Below, one piece after another: positions 14,080 to 22,009 of a DNA stretch of 23,194 nucleotides (positions are counted from its first letter, which is position 1; every line of letters starts with the position of its first letter). Location: the NCBI GenBank assembly GCA_052034175.1, contig JBPOIX010000092.1, positions 1 to 23,194 of the forward strand. Reading direction: 5' to 3'. Position numbers and translations under genes: made by a program. The notes under the pieces were generated by a model. It saw only the letters and a program-made list of their open reading frames with translations, searched no databases and was not told where the DNA came from. The stretch is from UBA668 sp052034175. GTDB taxonomy: Bacteria; Actinomycetota; Acidimicrobiia; Acidimicrobiales; Ilumatobacteraceae.

Positions 14080-16431
14080 TTAGCTGTTGACGAGGACGAG
14101 GACGATGGCGCCGACGGCGGCTGCACCGAAGAGCAGCGTGCCGTAGAGGCTGACCTTGCCGGACTGGATGGGCTGCAGCTGGCCGCCCGCACCGCGGGCT
14201 GTGGCACCACTGCCGTTGACGATGCCGTCGACCAGACCCTGGTCGACGTACTTGTAGATGAACTGGCCGGTGCGCTTGCCACCGATGCCGACGCTGTTGA
14301 CGATGCCGTCGAGCACGTGCTGGTTCACCCAATAGGCGGCCTTGCTGAGCGGGTAGGCCACGAAGCGGACGATCACGTTCTCGTAGAGGTGATCGAGGTA
14401 GTACTTGTTCACCAGGAAGGTGTGCCCCCATCGCAATGGAGCCACCCGCTTGGTGAGGCCCTTGAGCGGCGAGTTGCCCTCACCGAACACGGCCTTGCTC
14501 ACGAACAGGCTGACGGCGAACCCGGCGGCCACGAGCAACAGGCCAGGGGCGGCGTTGGCCCAGGAGAACTCGGGGGCCTCGGGCACCTCGATGCCGATCG
14601 AGCTGTGCATCCAGTCGTGGAAGTAGTGCGTGTGGATGAAGACGGCGTCGTTGAGGTAGCCGGAAAGCAAGGCCAACGTGCCGAGGATCAGCAGCGGCAC
14701 GGTGATCTGCCACGACGAGTCGCTCGGGGCGAACGGCAGCGGCTTGCTGTGGTGGGCCGGCGCGTGGTGGTCGTCGTGGCCGTGGGCGGTATGGCCATGG
14801 GCCGCGTGGGCGTCGATCTCGTGCTCCACCTCGGCGTGCTCCTCGGCGAAGGCCAGCGCGTGGCCTTCGTCGTGGGCGGCCTCGTCGTGGTGGTCGCCGT
14901 GCACGAAGTGGGCGGCGCCGCCACGGGCCTTGCCGAAGAACGTCAGGTACGTGGCCCGGGTCATGTAGGCGGTGGTCATGAACGCACCGATGATCCCGAT
15001 GATGTAGAAGATCGTGTAGTCGTTGTGCTTGGCCGAGTCGATGATCTCGTCCTTGCTGAAGAAGCCGCTGAAGAACGGGATGCCGCACAGCGCCGCCGTG
15101 GACACGATCCACACGCCGAACGTGACGGGCATCTTGCGCCAGATGCCGCCCATGTCCTTCTTCATGTCGAAGCTGTGGTGGCTGGCCGTGTGGGCGATCG
15201 AGCCGGAGCACAGGAACAGGGCGCACTTGAAGAAGGCGTGGGTGAAGATGTGGAACACCGCCGGCACCCACGCACCCACACCGAGGCCCATCATCATGTA
15301 GCCCAGCTGGCTGACCGTGGAGTACGCCAGCACCTTCTTGATGTCGTGCTGCACGAACGCCAACCCGGCGGCGATGAGCACCGTGATGCCACCGATGACC
15401 GCGATCAGGTTGAAGCTCTGGCCGGCGACGTTGATGTCCAGACCGACGCTGAAGACCGGGTAGAGGCGGGCCACGAGGAACACGCCGGCCACGACCATCG
15501 TGCTGGAGTGCAGCAGCGACGACACCGGCGTGGGGCCGGCCATGGCGTCGGGGAGCCAGGTGTGCAGCGGGAACTGGCCACTCTTGCCGATGCAGGCGAT
15601 GAACAGCGCCACCGCGGCGAAGGCGAGCATCGTGGAGCGGTTGTGCCCGGCGGCGTACTCGTTGATGTCGGTGATCTCCAGCGAGTCCGCCAGCAGCAAC
15701 AGTGCACCGGTGCCGACGAGCAGGCCCATGTCGCCGACGCGCACGGTGAAGAACGCCTTCAGCGCGGCCTTGGCGTTCGGTAGTTCCTCCCACCAGTGGC
15801 CGATCAGCATGAACGAGCAGAGGCCCATGATCTCCCAGCCGAGGATCAGCTGGACCATGTTCGGGGCCAGCACCATGGTGAGCATGCCGGCGGAGAACAG
15901 GGTGAGGGCGGCGAAGAAGTGGGTGTAGCGGCGGTCGCCACGCACGTACTCGGTGGAGTAGATCTGGACCAGGGTGGAGATGAACGCCACCAGCAGCAGC
16001 ATCACCACGGCCAGGCCGTCGATGTGCGAGCCGATGCTGACCTCGAGGTCGCCGACACTGAACCAGCGGGCGATGTTGCGCACCGGCTCGATGTGGTGGA
16101 CCACCTCGGCCACACCTTCGGTGCCTTCCTCGCCGCTGGCAACCGAGCGGCCCATGCCGACCAGCCGGCCGACGGCGTGCTCGCCCTCACCGCTGCTGCC
16201 GGCATTCACCCGGTCGATCCATTGGTAGGCGGCGCCGGCGGCGATGACCAGCGAACCGAGCATGCTGGCGATGCCGATCTCGCTGCCGCCGCGAGGGAGC
16301 CGCTTGCCGAAGAAGATGATGAGGAAGAAGGCCACGGCCGGGATGAGGGGAATCAACCAGGCGTTCTCGAGGAACCAGCCGGCGGCCTCGGCGGCGTGTT
16401 CGGCGCCTTCGGTTTCGTTGGCGAACAGCAT
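14080..16431 (-). CDS. nuoL: Complex I membrane subunit L (distal antiporter-like), enlarged
   Basis: The 783-residue protein is the distal proton channel, with the lateral helix that runs along the membrane arm. Visible landmarks are LILGWEIMGLCSFMLIG with Glu200, KAFFTVRVGD, GKSGQFPLHTWLPDAMAGPTPVSS (283-306; two fragments of the family signature), and SGFFSKDEII. It is about 130-170 residues longer than common NuoL. The extra length comes from an acidic/His insertion near 76-115 after the first helices, and a 55-residue His-rich stretch (508-562) with 17 His. The C-terminal part (665-783) holds the lateral-helix and last-helix region. It starts 3 bp after nuoK and ends 13 bp before nuoM. 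Confidence 0.96.
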   Translation of the reverse strand: MLFANETEGAEHAAEAAGWFLENAWLIPLIPAVAFFLIIFFGKRLPRGGSEIGIASMLGSLVIAAGAAYQWIDRVNAGSSGEGEHAVGRLVGMGRSVASGEEGTEGVAEVVHHIEPVRNIARWFSVGDLEVSIGSHIDGLAVVMLLLVAFISTLVQIYSTEYVRGDRRYTHFFAALTLFSAGMLTMVLAPNMVQLILGWEIMGLCSFMLIGHWWEELPNAKAALKAFFTVRVGDMGLLVGTGALLLLADSLEITDINEYAAGHNRSTMLAFAAVALFIACIGKSGQFPLHTWLPDAMAGPTPVSSLLHSSTMVVAGVFLVARLYPVFSVGLDINVAGQSFNLIAVIGGITVLIAAGLAFVQHDIKKVLAYSTVSQLGYMMMGLGVGAWVPAVFHIFTHAFFKCALFLCSGSIAHTASHHSFDMKKDMGGIWRKMPVTFGVWIVSTAALCGIPFFSGFFSKDEIIDSAKHNDYTIFYIIGIIGAFMTTAYMTRATYLTFFGKARGGAAHFVHGDHHDEAAHDEGHALAFAEEHAEVEHEIDAHAAHGHTAHGHDDHHAPAHHSKPLPFAPSDSSWQITVPLLILGTLALLSGYLNDAVFIHTHYFHDWMHSSIGIEVPEAPEFSWANAAPGLLLVAAGFAVSLFVSKAVFGEGNSPLKGLTKRVAPLRWGHTFLVNKYYLDHLYENVIVRFVAYPLSKAAYWVNQHVLDGIVNSVGIGGKRTGQFIYKYVDQGLVDGIVNGSGATARGAGGQLQPIQSGKVSLYGTLLFGAAAVGAIVLVLVNS

Positions 16432-16434
16432 GCG

Positions 16435-16734
16435 TCAGCCCTTCATTTCCGACAGCTCGTCGAGCGCGATGCTCTTGCGGTTGCGGTAGATCAGCAGGAC
16501 CATCGCCAGGCCCACGCCGACCTCGGCAGCGGCCACGGCGATGATGTAGAGGGCGAACACGCTGCCGTCGAGGCCACCGTTCAGGCGGTCGAAGGCCAGC
16601 AGGTTGATGTTCACCGAGTTGAGGATGAGCTCGATGCTCATCAGCACCATCACGGCGTTCTTGCGCGCCAGCACGCCGTACACGCCGATGCAGAACAGCA
16701 CCGCGCCGAGGATGAGGAACTGGTTGACGAGCAT
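16435..16734 (-). CDS. nuoK: Complex I membrane subunit K
   Basis: The 99-residue protein has three membrane helices, the standard size. VLMSIELILNSVNINLLAF carries the conserved helix-2 Glu of the proton path, and AVAAAEVGVGLAMVLLIYR carries the helix-3 Glu. It starts 4 bp after the nuoJ stop and lies 3 bp before nuoL. NuoK forms the E-channel region with NuoJ. Confidence 0.97.
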   Translation of the reverse strand: MLVNQFLILGAVLFCIGVYGVLARKNAVMVLMSIELILNSVNINLLAFDRLNGGLDGSVFALYIIAVAAAEVGVGLAMVLLIYRNRKSIALDELSEMKG

Positions 16735-16738
16735 CGCG

Positions 16739-17254
16739 TCAGTCCTTTCGCGCCAGGACGATGGCGCCGATGACGGCGGCGAGGAGCACGAACGAGAGGG
16801 CCCAGAAGGGCAGGATGTACGGCTTGAAGATCAGGTCGCTGACCTCGGCCGTGGAGGCCTGGGGCAGGTCGGCGTCGAGCTTGTCGTCGCCGAAGCCGTC
16901 CACCAGGGAGTACACCATCACGCCCAACAACAGCAGCGCCACGGGGATGCCCGCCGCCCAGTTCTTGTTGTTGAGGTCGGCGTCCCGGCCGAGCTTGGCG
17001 CGGGTGAGCATCACACCGAACAGGAACAGCACCATCACGGCACCGATGTACACCAGCACCTGGGTGACGGCCACGAACTCCGCGGCCAGCAGCACGTACA
17101 GCGCTGCGGCGCCTGCCATCACCATCACCAGGCTCAGCGCGGCGTGAACCACATTGCTCGTCGTGACGACCCGCAGGCCGAAGATCACCATCACCGCGGC
17201 GATGATCCCGAAGCCCACGTTCTGGGCCACGACGATGTCGGAAGCGAGCAGCAT
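16739..17254 (-). CDS. nuoJ: Complex I membrane subunit J
   Basis: The 171-residue protein has five membrane helices. The helix-3 segment EFVAVTQVLVYIGAVMVLFL contains the Tyr-Ile-Gly-Ala pi-bulge that is the family signature and part of the proton pathway. The ATG at 17254 overlaps the nuoI stop by one base (TGATG), a coupled start. The frame extends to 17581, but that stretch is the antiphase of nuoI and is rejected. Confidence 0.95.
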   Translation of the reverse strand: MLLASDIVVAQNVGFGIIAAVMVIFGLRVVTTSNVVHAALSLVMVMAGAAALYVLLAAEFVAVTQVLVYIGAVMVLFLFGVMLTRAKLGRDADLNNKNWAAGIPVALLLLGVMVYSLVDGFGDDKLDADLPQASTAEVSDLIFKPYILPFWALSFVLLAAVIGAIVLARKD

Positions 17255-17778
17255 CACTTGCCCTTCTTCTTCTCGGCGCCGGCCTCGAGCTCGGGGGCTG
17301 CGGGCACCGTTTCCATCCATTCGCCGAGCTTGGTCTTGTCGTGCAGCAGGTCGGCGATCTTCGGCTCGCTGTACTCGTACTCCGGGCTCCAGAAGAGCGC
17401 GTCGAACGGGCACACCTCGACGCAGATGCCGCAGTACATGCACAGCGCGTAGTCGATGTCGAAGCGATCGAGCTTGTTCACCTTGCGCGGCGCGCCACCG
17501 GCACGGCGCGGGGGTGCGAGGTCCTTGTGGGCTTCGATGAAGATGCACCAGTCCGGGCAGCTGCGGGCGCAGAGCATGCAACTCGTGCAGTTGTCCTCGC
17601 GCAGGGCGATGACACCGCGCGCACGGATCGGCGGGGTCTCCTTCTCGTGCGGGTACTGCACCGTGGCTGCACCGCCTCCGAGCTTCTTCGGCTTCATCGT
17701 CTGCGCCAGCGTCTTGGCGGTGACACCGAGGCCCTTGAACATGCCGGGCACCTTGGGTTGGGGCATCTTGGGAGCCAT
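17254..17778 (-). CDS. nuoI: Complex I 2x[4Fe-4S] ferredoxin-like subunit I
   Basis: The 174-residue peripheral-arm subunit passes electrons to the terminal cluster in NuoB. It has two CxxCxxCxxxCP motifs: Cys64, 67, 70 and 74, then Cys113, 116, 119 and 123, for clusters N6a and N6b. The N-terminal amphipathic part contacts the membrane, and the C-terminus is acidic then Lys-rich. The start overlaps the nuoH stop by one base and the end overlaps nuoJ by one base. If no NADH module exists, NuoI would be the likely entry point for reduced ferredoxin; that is inference. Confidence 0.97.
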   Translation of the reverse strand: MAPKMPQPKVPGMFKGLGVTAKTLAQTMKPKKLGGGAATVQYPHEKETPPIRARGVIALREDNCTSCMLCARSCPDWCIFIEAHKDLAPPRRAGGAPRKVNKLDRFDIDYALCMYCGICVEVCPFDALFWSPEYEYSEPKIADLLHDKTKLGEWMETVPAAPELEAGAEKKKGK

Positions 17779-18821
17779 CAGAACGCCACCTTGAAGATTG
17801 CAGTGAGCATGATGTTCACGAGGCTGACGGGCACGAGCACCTTCCAGGCGAAGCGCTGCAGTTGGTCCTCACGCATACGGGGGAAGCTGAAGCGGACCCA
17901 CATGATGATGCCGCTGAGCACGACCATCTTGGTGAACAGGATCAGTGGACCGCCGACGTTCATCCAGTTGTCGATGTCGCTGCCGGCGGCGTCCCAGCCG
18001 AACCAGCTGAAGGGCACGCCCCAGCCGCCGAGGAAGAGCACGCTGGCGATCAGGCTGAACACACCGGCCGTGGCGAACTCGGCGATGAAGAAGATGAGGA
18101 AGCGGAAGCCGGAGTACTCGGTCATGTAGCCGGACACGAGCTCCGATTCGGCGATCGGCATGTCGAACGGCGTCTGGGTGAGCTCGGCCTGCACCGAGAT
18201 CATGAACACGAGGAAGCCGACGAACTGGGTGAGGATGAACGGGTTGCCGATGAAGTCGGCGCCGAAGATCTCGCCGCCGTTCTGGGCCACCACGATCTGC
18301 TGCAGGTTCATCGTGCCGGCCTGGATGACCACGCCGAGCACGCTGAGCACCATCGGCAGTTCGTAGGCGATCAGCTGGCCGGCCGCACGCAGGCCACCGA
18401 GCAAGGAGTACTTGTTGGCGCTGGACCAGCCGGCCATCAGGATGCCGAGCGTGCTGATGCTGCTGACGGCGAGCATGTAGAACACGCCGGCGTCGAAGTT
18501 CGTGAAGTAGGCGTCCGGCCCGAAGGGCACCACGGCCACCAGCAGGAAGGTGCTGACGAGCACGATCAGCGGCGCCATGCGGAACACCCGCTTGTCCGCG
18601 TTCTCCGGGGAGATGTCTTCCTTCTGCAGCCACTTGCCGACCTCGGCGAACAGCTGCAACGAGCCGTACGGCCCGGCTTCCATCGGGCCGAGACGGCTCT
18701 GCATGAAGCTCATCATCTTGAACAGGAACAGGTACACGATCGTGCCCGCGGGGAGCAGCACGGCGACCGTGCCACCGAGGACCCGCAGGAGCGACTGTGC
18801 CCAATAGGCGAGCCCGATCAT
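17778..18821 (-). CDS. nuoH: Complex I membrane subunit H (quinone-chamber subunit)
   Basis: The 347-residue polytopic protein joins the peripheral and membrane arms and lines the quinone tunnel. Signatures GWSSANKYSLLGGLRAAGQL (131-150) and AYELPMVLSV are clear. In the loop PFDMPIAESELVSGYMTEYSG (218-238), Glu225 and Glu227 are kept. Position 223 is Ile where most NuoH proteins have Glu (PEAE). The ATG at 18821 overlaps the nuoD stop as ATGA. The frame stays open to 18902 but that part is antiphase to nuoD. Confidence 0.96.
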   Translation of the reverse strand: MIGLAYWAQSLLRVLGGTVAVLLPAGTIVYLFLFKMMSFMQSRLGPMEAGPYGSLQLFAEVGKWLQKEDISPENADKRVFRMAPLIVLVSTFLLVAVVPFGPDAYFTNFDAGVFYMLAVSSISTLGILMAGWSSANKYSLLGGLRAAGQLIAYELPMVLSVLGVVIQAGTMNLQQIVVAQNGGEIFGADFIGNPFILTQFVGFLVFMISVQAELTQTPFDMPIAESELVSGYMTEYSGFRFLIFFIAEFATAGVFSLIASVLFLGGWGVPFSWFGWDAAGSDIDNWMNVGGPLILFTKMVVLSGIIMWVRFSFPRMREDQLQRFAWKVLVPVSLVNIMLTAIFKVAF

Positions 18822-19990
18822 CGGTCGATGTCTCCCAGGATGAAGTACAGCGAGGCGAGGATGGAGATGACGTCGGGGACGTACACACCACGCAACACCC
18901 ACGGCACGATGGAGATGTTGTTGAAGCTGGCCGAGCGGATCTTCACCCGGAACGGGCCGAGGTCGCCCTTGCTGACGACGTAGTAGCCCATCTCACCCAG
19001 CGGGTTCTCGGTGCTGACCCAGGCCTCGCCCTCGGGCACCTTGATGATGCGCGGCACCTTGGCCATGATCGGGCCGGCCGGGACGGTGTCGCACAGCTGG
19101 TCGACGATCTTGGTGCTCTCGCGCACTTCCTGCAGGCGCACCCAGCAGCGGGCGAAGCTGTCGCCGTCCGGGTGGGTGATGACCTTGAAGTCCACCTTGT
19201 CGTAGGCCAGGGGCAGGGCCTGGTCGCGGCGGAGGTCCCAGTCCACGCCGCTGGCGCGCAGGTTGGCGCCACTGAGGCCGTACTGCTTGGCGACCTCGGC
19301 GGGGATGACGCCGATGCCGCGCAGACGGCTCTGGAAGATCTCGTTGCCGAACAGCAGGTCTTCGATCTCGTCGCAGAAGCCGCGCAGGCGCTTCATCACC
19401 TGCTTGGTCTCCGCCAGCCAGCCGGCGGGCAGGTCGTCCTTGAGGCCGCCGATGCGGTCGAAGTTCGGGTGGAAACGGCCACCGGTGGCACTCTCGATGA
19501 GGTTGAGCACGTACTCCCGGTCGCGGAAAGCGAAGAACACCGGGGTGACCGCGCCGAGCTGCACGCCGAGGTCGCCGAGGAAAAGGCTGACGTTGGCGAT
19601 GCGGCTGAGCTCGAACAGGATCGTGCGGATGTGCTGGGCGCGCGGCGGCGCCTCGATCTGCATCAGCTTCTCGGCCGCGAGGATGAACGGCACCTCGTTG
19701 GCGAAGCTGCCCAGCCAGTCGATGCGGTTGACGAGCGCCGTGACCTGCGGGAACGTGCGCACCTCGGTGAGCTTCTCGTACCCGCGGTGCATGTAGCCGG
19801 CGCTCGGCTCGGCCCACACCACCTGCTCGCCGTCCAGGCGGACGATGATGCGCAGGGTGCCGTGGGTGGCCGGGTGCTGCGGGCCGATGTTGAGGGTCAT
19901 GCCCTCGGTCTCGAGCTCCACGTTGAGGCGAGCATCAGCGGCCTGAGCCGCTATGTAACTGAGCTTCTGGCGATCGGCGAGATCGGTCAT
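18818..19990 (-). CDS. nuoD: Complex I 49-kDa subunit D
   Basis: The 390-residue hydrogenase-like peripheral subunit forms the quinone-reduction site with NuoB and NuoH. NIGPQHPATHGTLR holds the quinone-site His43. MHRGYEK holds Arg69, the position methylated in mitochondrial NDUFS2. In NRIDWLGSF, Trp92 stands at the position of the conserved quinone-binding Tyr (bovine Tyr108): spacing His+26 and Arg+23 is identical. The end LRGVYVPDVISILASLYFILGDIDR region is typical (RG..PDxxxxxxSxxxxxGDxDR). The ATG at 19990 follows the nuoC stop by one base. The gene is separate from nuoC, unlike the enterobacterial fusion. Confidence 0.96.
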   Translation of the reverse strand: MTDLADRQKLSYIAAQAADARLNVELETEGMTLNIGPQHPATHGTLRIIVRLDGEQVVWAEPSAGYMHRGYEKLTEVRTFPQVTALVNRIDWLGSFANEVPFILAAEKLMQIEAPPRAQHIRTILFELSRIANVSLFLGDLGVQLGAVTPVFFAFRDREYVLNLIESATGGRFHPNFDRIGGLKDDLPAGWLAETKQVMKRLRGFCDEIEDLLFGNEIFQSRLRGIGVIPAEVAKQYGLSGANLRASGVDWDLRRDQALPLAYDKVDFKVITHPDGDSFARCWVRLQEVRESTKIVDQLCDTVPAGPIMAKVPRIIKVPEGEAWVSTENPLGEMGYYVVSKGDLGPFRVKIRSASFNNISIVPWVLRGVYVPDVISILASLYFILGDIDR

Positions 19991-19991
19991 G

Positions 19992-20639
19992 TCACTCGTC
20001 CCCTTCGTCGTCGCCGCCGGGCAGCGGCTCGACATCGACGATGCCCGGCCAGGGCTTCACGATGCGGGCCAACAGGGGGAAGTCCTTGCGCAAGGGGTGC
20101 CCCTCGAAGTCGGTGGGCAGGTACATGTTGCGCAGGTCGGGGTGGCCGTCGAAGCCGATCCCGAACATCTCGTGACACTCGCGCTCGTGCCAGTTGGCGC
20201 CGGCGTAGACCGGGATCCAGCTGGCGATGGCCGGGTGGTCGTCCGGCACGTCGGCCTTGATCGTGACACCGAAGTGCTTGGCGATGTTGGTGACCCGGGC
20301 GAACACCTGCAGGCGGGTCTCGCCGCCGGCCACACCCTGGCGCACGGTCATGTCGATCTCCGCGGCCGGGGCCGTGGGGTCGTCCTCGCCCTTGCCGTAC
20401 GGGCTGGGCATCCAGTCGATGGCCGACAGGAAGCAGAAGTAGTCGCAACCGACGACATCCCGCAGCACTTCGCCGGCCTGACGCCAGGCGTCGGTGCGCA
20501 CGCGCACCCACAGGTCGTCGTTGGGCTGGAGCACGACGTCCAGCAGGGCCTCGCCGAGGGCGCTGCGCAGGGCGCTGACCGCGCCTTCACGCAGGGCGTC
20601 GCCGGGGAGGGCGAGCGTCTCGTCACTCAACAGGACCAC
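19992..20639 (-). CDS. nuoC: Complex I 30-kDa subunit C
   Basis: The 215-residue peripheral subunit has the family signature NWHERECHEMFGIGFDGHP (149-167), followed by LRNMYLPTDFEGHPLRKDFPL. It binds NuoD and supports the connecting module. The start is a GTG at 20639 that overlaps the nuoB end by 17 nt, with a weak GGTAGG upstream; a TTG at 20630 is an alternative. The acidic tail (GGDDEGDE) is unremarkable. Confidence 0.94.
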   Translation of the reverse strand: MVLLSDETLALPGDALREGAVSALRSALGEALLDVVLQPNDDLWVRVRTDAWRQAGEVLRDVVGCDYFCFLSAIDWMPSPYGKGEDDPTAPAAEIDMTVRQGVAGGETRLQVFARVTNIAKHFGVTIKADVPDDHPAIASWIPVYAGANWHERECHEMFGIGFDGHPDLRNMYLPTDFEGHPLRKDFPLLARIVKPWPGIVDVEPLPGGDDEGDE

Positions 20640-21162
20640 CGCCTACCACGATCGGCTCCTTCACGATGGGCTTGTAGCCCTCGCCGCGCCAGCGGGCGCC
20701 CATGTCCTCGTGCTTGATGCGCTGCTGGAGCAGCACCACGCCTTCGAGCAGCGCCTCGGGCCGCGGCGGGCAGCCGGGCACGTACACGTCCACCGGGATG
20801 ATCTGGTCCACACCCTTGGTGACGCTGTAGCTGTCCCAGTACGGGCCGCCGCAGTTGGCGCACGAGCCCATGCTGATGACGTACTTCGGCTCGGGCATCT
20901 GCTCGTAGAGGCGCTTGATTGCCGGGGCCATCTTGTCCGTGACCGTGCCGGAGATGACCACGAGGTCGGCCTGGCGGGGGCTGGCAGGCAGCGGGATGAC
21001 GCCGAGGCGCATCACGTCGTAGCGCGGCGAGCCGAAGGCGGCGCCCATCTCGATGGCGCAGCAGGCCAGGCCCCACTGGTACACCCACATGCTGTAGGAA
21101 CGGCCCATGTTGAACAGGGTCGTGAGTGGTTTGGGCATGCGCCCTTTGTCGACAAGACCCAT
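20623..21162 (-). CDS. nuoB: Complex I 20-kDa subunit B (cluster N2)
   Basis: The 179-residue peripheral subunit carries the terminal [4Fe-4S] cluster N2 that reduces quinone. The ligands are visible: the tandem pair Cys34-Cys35 in GLACCAIEM, Cys101 in MGSCANCGG, and Cys131 in VPGCPPRPE. The ATG at 21162 follows the nuoA stop by 4 bp. The frame is open to 21213, but those 17 residues overlap nuoA and are not conserved. Confidence 0.97.
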   Translation of the reverse strand: MGLVDKGRMPKPLTTLFNMGRSYSMWVYQWGLACCAIEMGAAFGSPRYDVMRLGVIPLPASPRQADLVVISGTVTDKMAPAIKRLYEQMPEPKYVISMGSCANCGGPYWDSYSVTKGVDQIIPVDVYVPGCPPRPEALLEGVVLLQQRIKHEDMGARWRGEGYKPIVKEPIVVGGGPVE

Positions 21163-21166
21163 GTGG

Positions 21167-21532
21167 TTACACCCAGCGCAGAACGCCCTTGCGCCACGCG
21201 TACACGAGGCCAAGGAGCAGGACGAAGACGAAAATACCCATCTCGACGAGGCCGAACCCGGCGTACGTCTCGAGGCGAGTGGCCCACGGGAAGATGAACA
21301 CGGCTTCCACGTCGAACACCACGAACAGCAGGGCGAAGATGTAGTACCGGACCTGGCTCTGCGACCAACCGTCGCCGACAGGGTTCACACCACTCTCGTA
21401 GGCCATGAGCTTCTGGGCGGACGGCTTGTACGGCCGGACCAACGCCGAGATGCCCAGCAGCAAGCTGGCCAGCACCAAGGCGATCGCGGCGAACCAGACG
21501 ACCGTGAGGTAGTCGCGCAGGAAATCGGACAT
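21167..21532 (-). CDS. nuoA: Complex I membrane subunit A
   Basis: The 121-residue protein has three membrane helices. The loop segment KLMAYESGVNPVGDGW and the following RYYIFALLFVVFDVEAVFIFPWA are family signatures; the Asp and Glu in the second helix are conserved. It is the first gene of the operon. The ATG at 21532 has no clear ribosome site. A CRP-type palindrome lies 22 bp upstream, overlapping the stop codon of the preceding gene. Confidence 0.96.
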   Translation of the reverse strand: MSDFLRDYLTVVWFAAIALVLASLLLGISALVRPYKPSAQKLMAYESGVNPVGDGWSQSQVRYYIFALLFVVFDVEAVFIFPWATRLETYAGFGLVEMGIFVFVLLLGLVYAWRKGVLRWV

Positions 21533-21543
21533 CGGGGACGACG

Positions 21544-21571
21544 CTACTACGCCGTGTGAACGGACTCACAA
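21544..21571 (-). promoter_or_regulatory. Weak promoter candidate for the nuo operon
   Basis: On the minus strand TTGTGA (21571-21566) and TAGTAG (21549-21544) are 16 bp apart, putting a start near 21537, a few bases before the nuoA ATG. The -35 overlaps the CRP-type palindrome. The -10 matches only partly (TA...), so the true promoter could lie further upstream. Confidence 0.3.
21555..21570. promoter_or_regulatory. CRP/GlxR-type operator TGTGA-N6-TCACA upstream of nuoA
   Basis: TGTGA (21555-21559), ACGGAC, TCACA (21566-21570) is an exact match to the half-sites and spacing bound by CRP-family regulators, including actinobacterial Crp/GlxR. Its centre is 30 bp upstream of the nuoA ATG. With a start close to the ATG it would cover the -35 and spacer, a repressing position. 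Confidence 0.6.
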
Positions 21572-21961
21572 ATGGGGCGTGCGGAGGCGACGGCCGTACC
21601 AGACGGCGGCGCCGACCGCGGCCCACATTGCGGCCGCGCCCACGAACGCAGCTTCGGGGAAGGCCACCCCAATCAGGTTGCCGAGCGACGCAGTGGCCAC
21701 CCACACGGCCGTCGCGACATTCACGACTCCCGCCCAACCCAACGTGACCGGCGCCCGCCGGACCGTGGCGAAGGTGACCAAGACCATCGGGGCGGCGAAG
21801 GCGAGCAGACCGAACCACAGCAGGCTCGTGCCGGAGTAGGTGGTGGTGTCGGGCCATGGGTCGGTCGACGCGGCTCGGTACTGCAGCCACCCGACACCTG
21901 CACCACAAGTGAGCGCGCTGAGCACTGCCGCCCCGACGCCCGGTCGGGTTGCCAACTTCAT
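21566..21961 (-). CDS. Small four-helix membrane protein, function unknown
   Basis: I do not recognise this 131-residue protein. It has four likely membrane helices (about 11-29, 44-63, 75-95 and 100-122), short loops, a WLQYRAASTDPWPD outer loop, and a C-terminal WYGRRLRTPHL that should lie inside. The ATG at 21961 directly precedes a basic residue and the first helix; the frame is open further upstream but those residues are antiphase to the divergent gene. The stop codon is 33 bp before nuoA in the same direction, so read-through into the nuo operon is possible. A link to complex I is not shown. Confidence 0.6.
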   Translation of the reverse strand: MKLATRPGVGAAVLSALTCGAGVGWLQYRAASTDPWPDTTTYSGTSLLWFGLLAFAAPMVLVTFATVRRAPVTLGWAGVVNVATAVWVATASLGNLIGVAFPEAAFVGAAAMWAAVGAAVWYGRRLRTPHL

Positions 21962-22009
21962 GGCGCAATTCTTGCCGACTCGGGCAACTCGCTGTGCACC
22001 AGTAGGACG

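Noticed and set aside
17255..17581. NuoJ extended upstream to 17581
   Set aside because: The extension lies wholly inside nuoI in another frame and is Arg-rich; the ATG at 17254 forms a TGATG coupled start.
21972..21987. ttgcc/ggcaa palindrome between the divergent small genes
   Set aside because: Only 5-bp arms in GC-rich DNA, with no second copy or promoter overlap; chance is likely.
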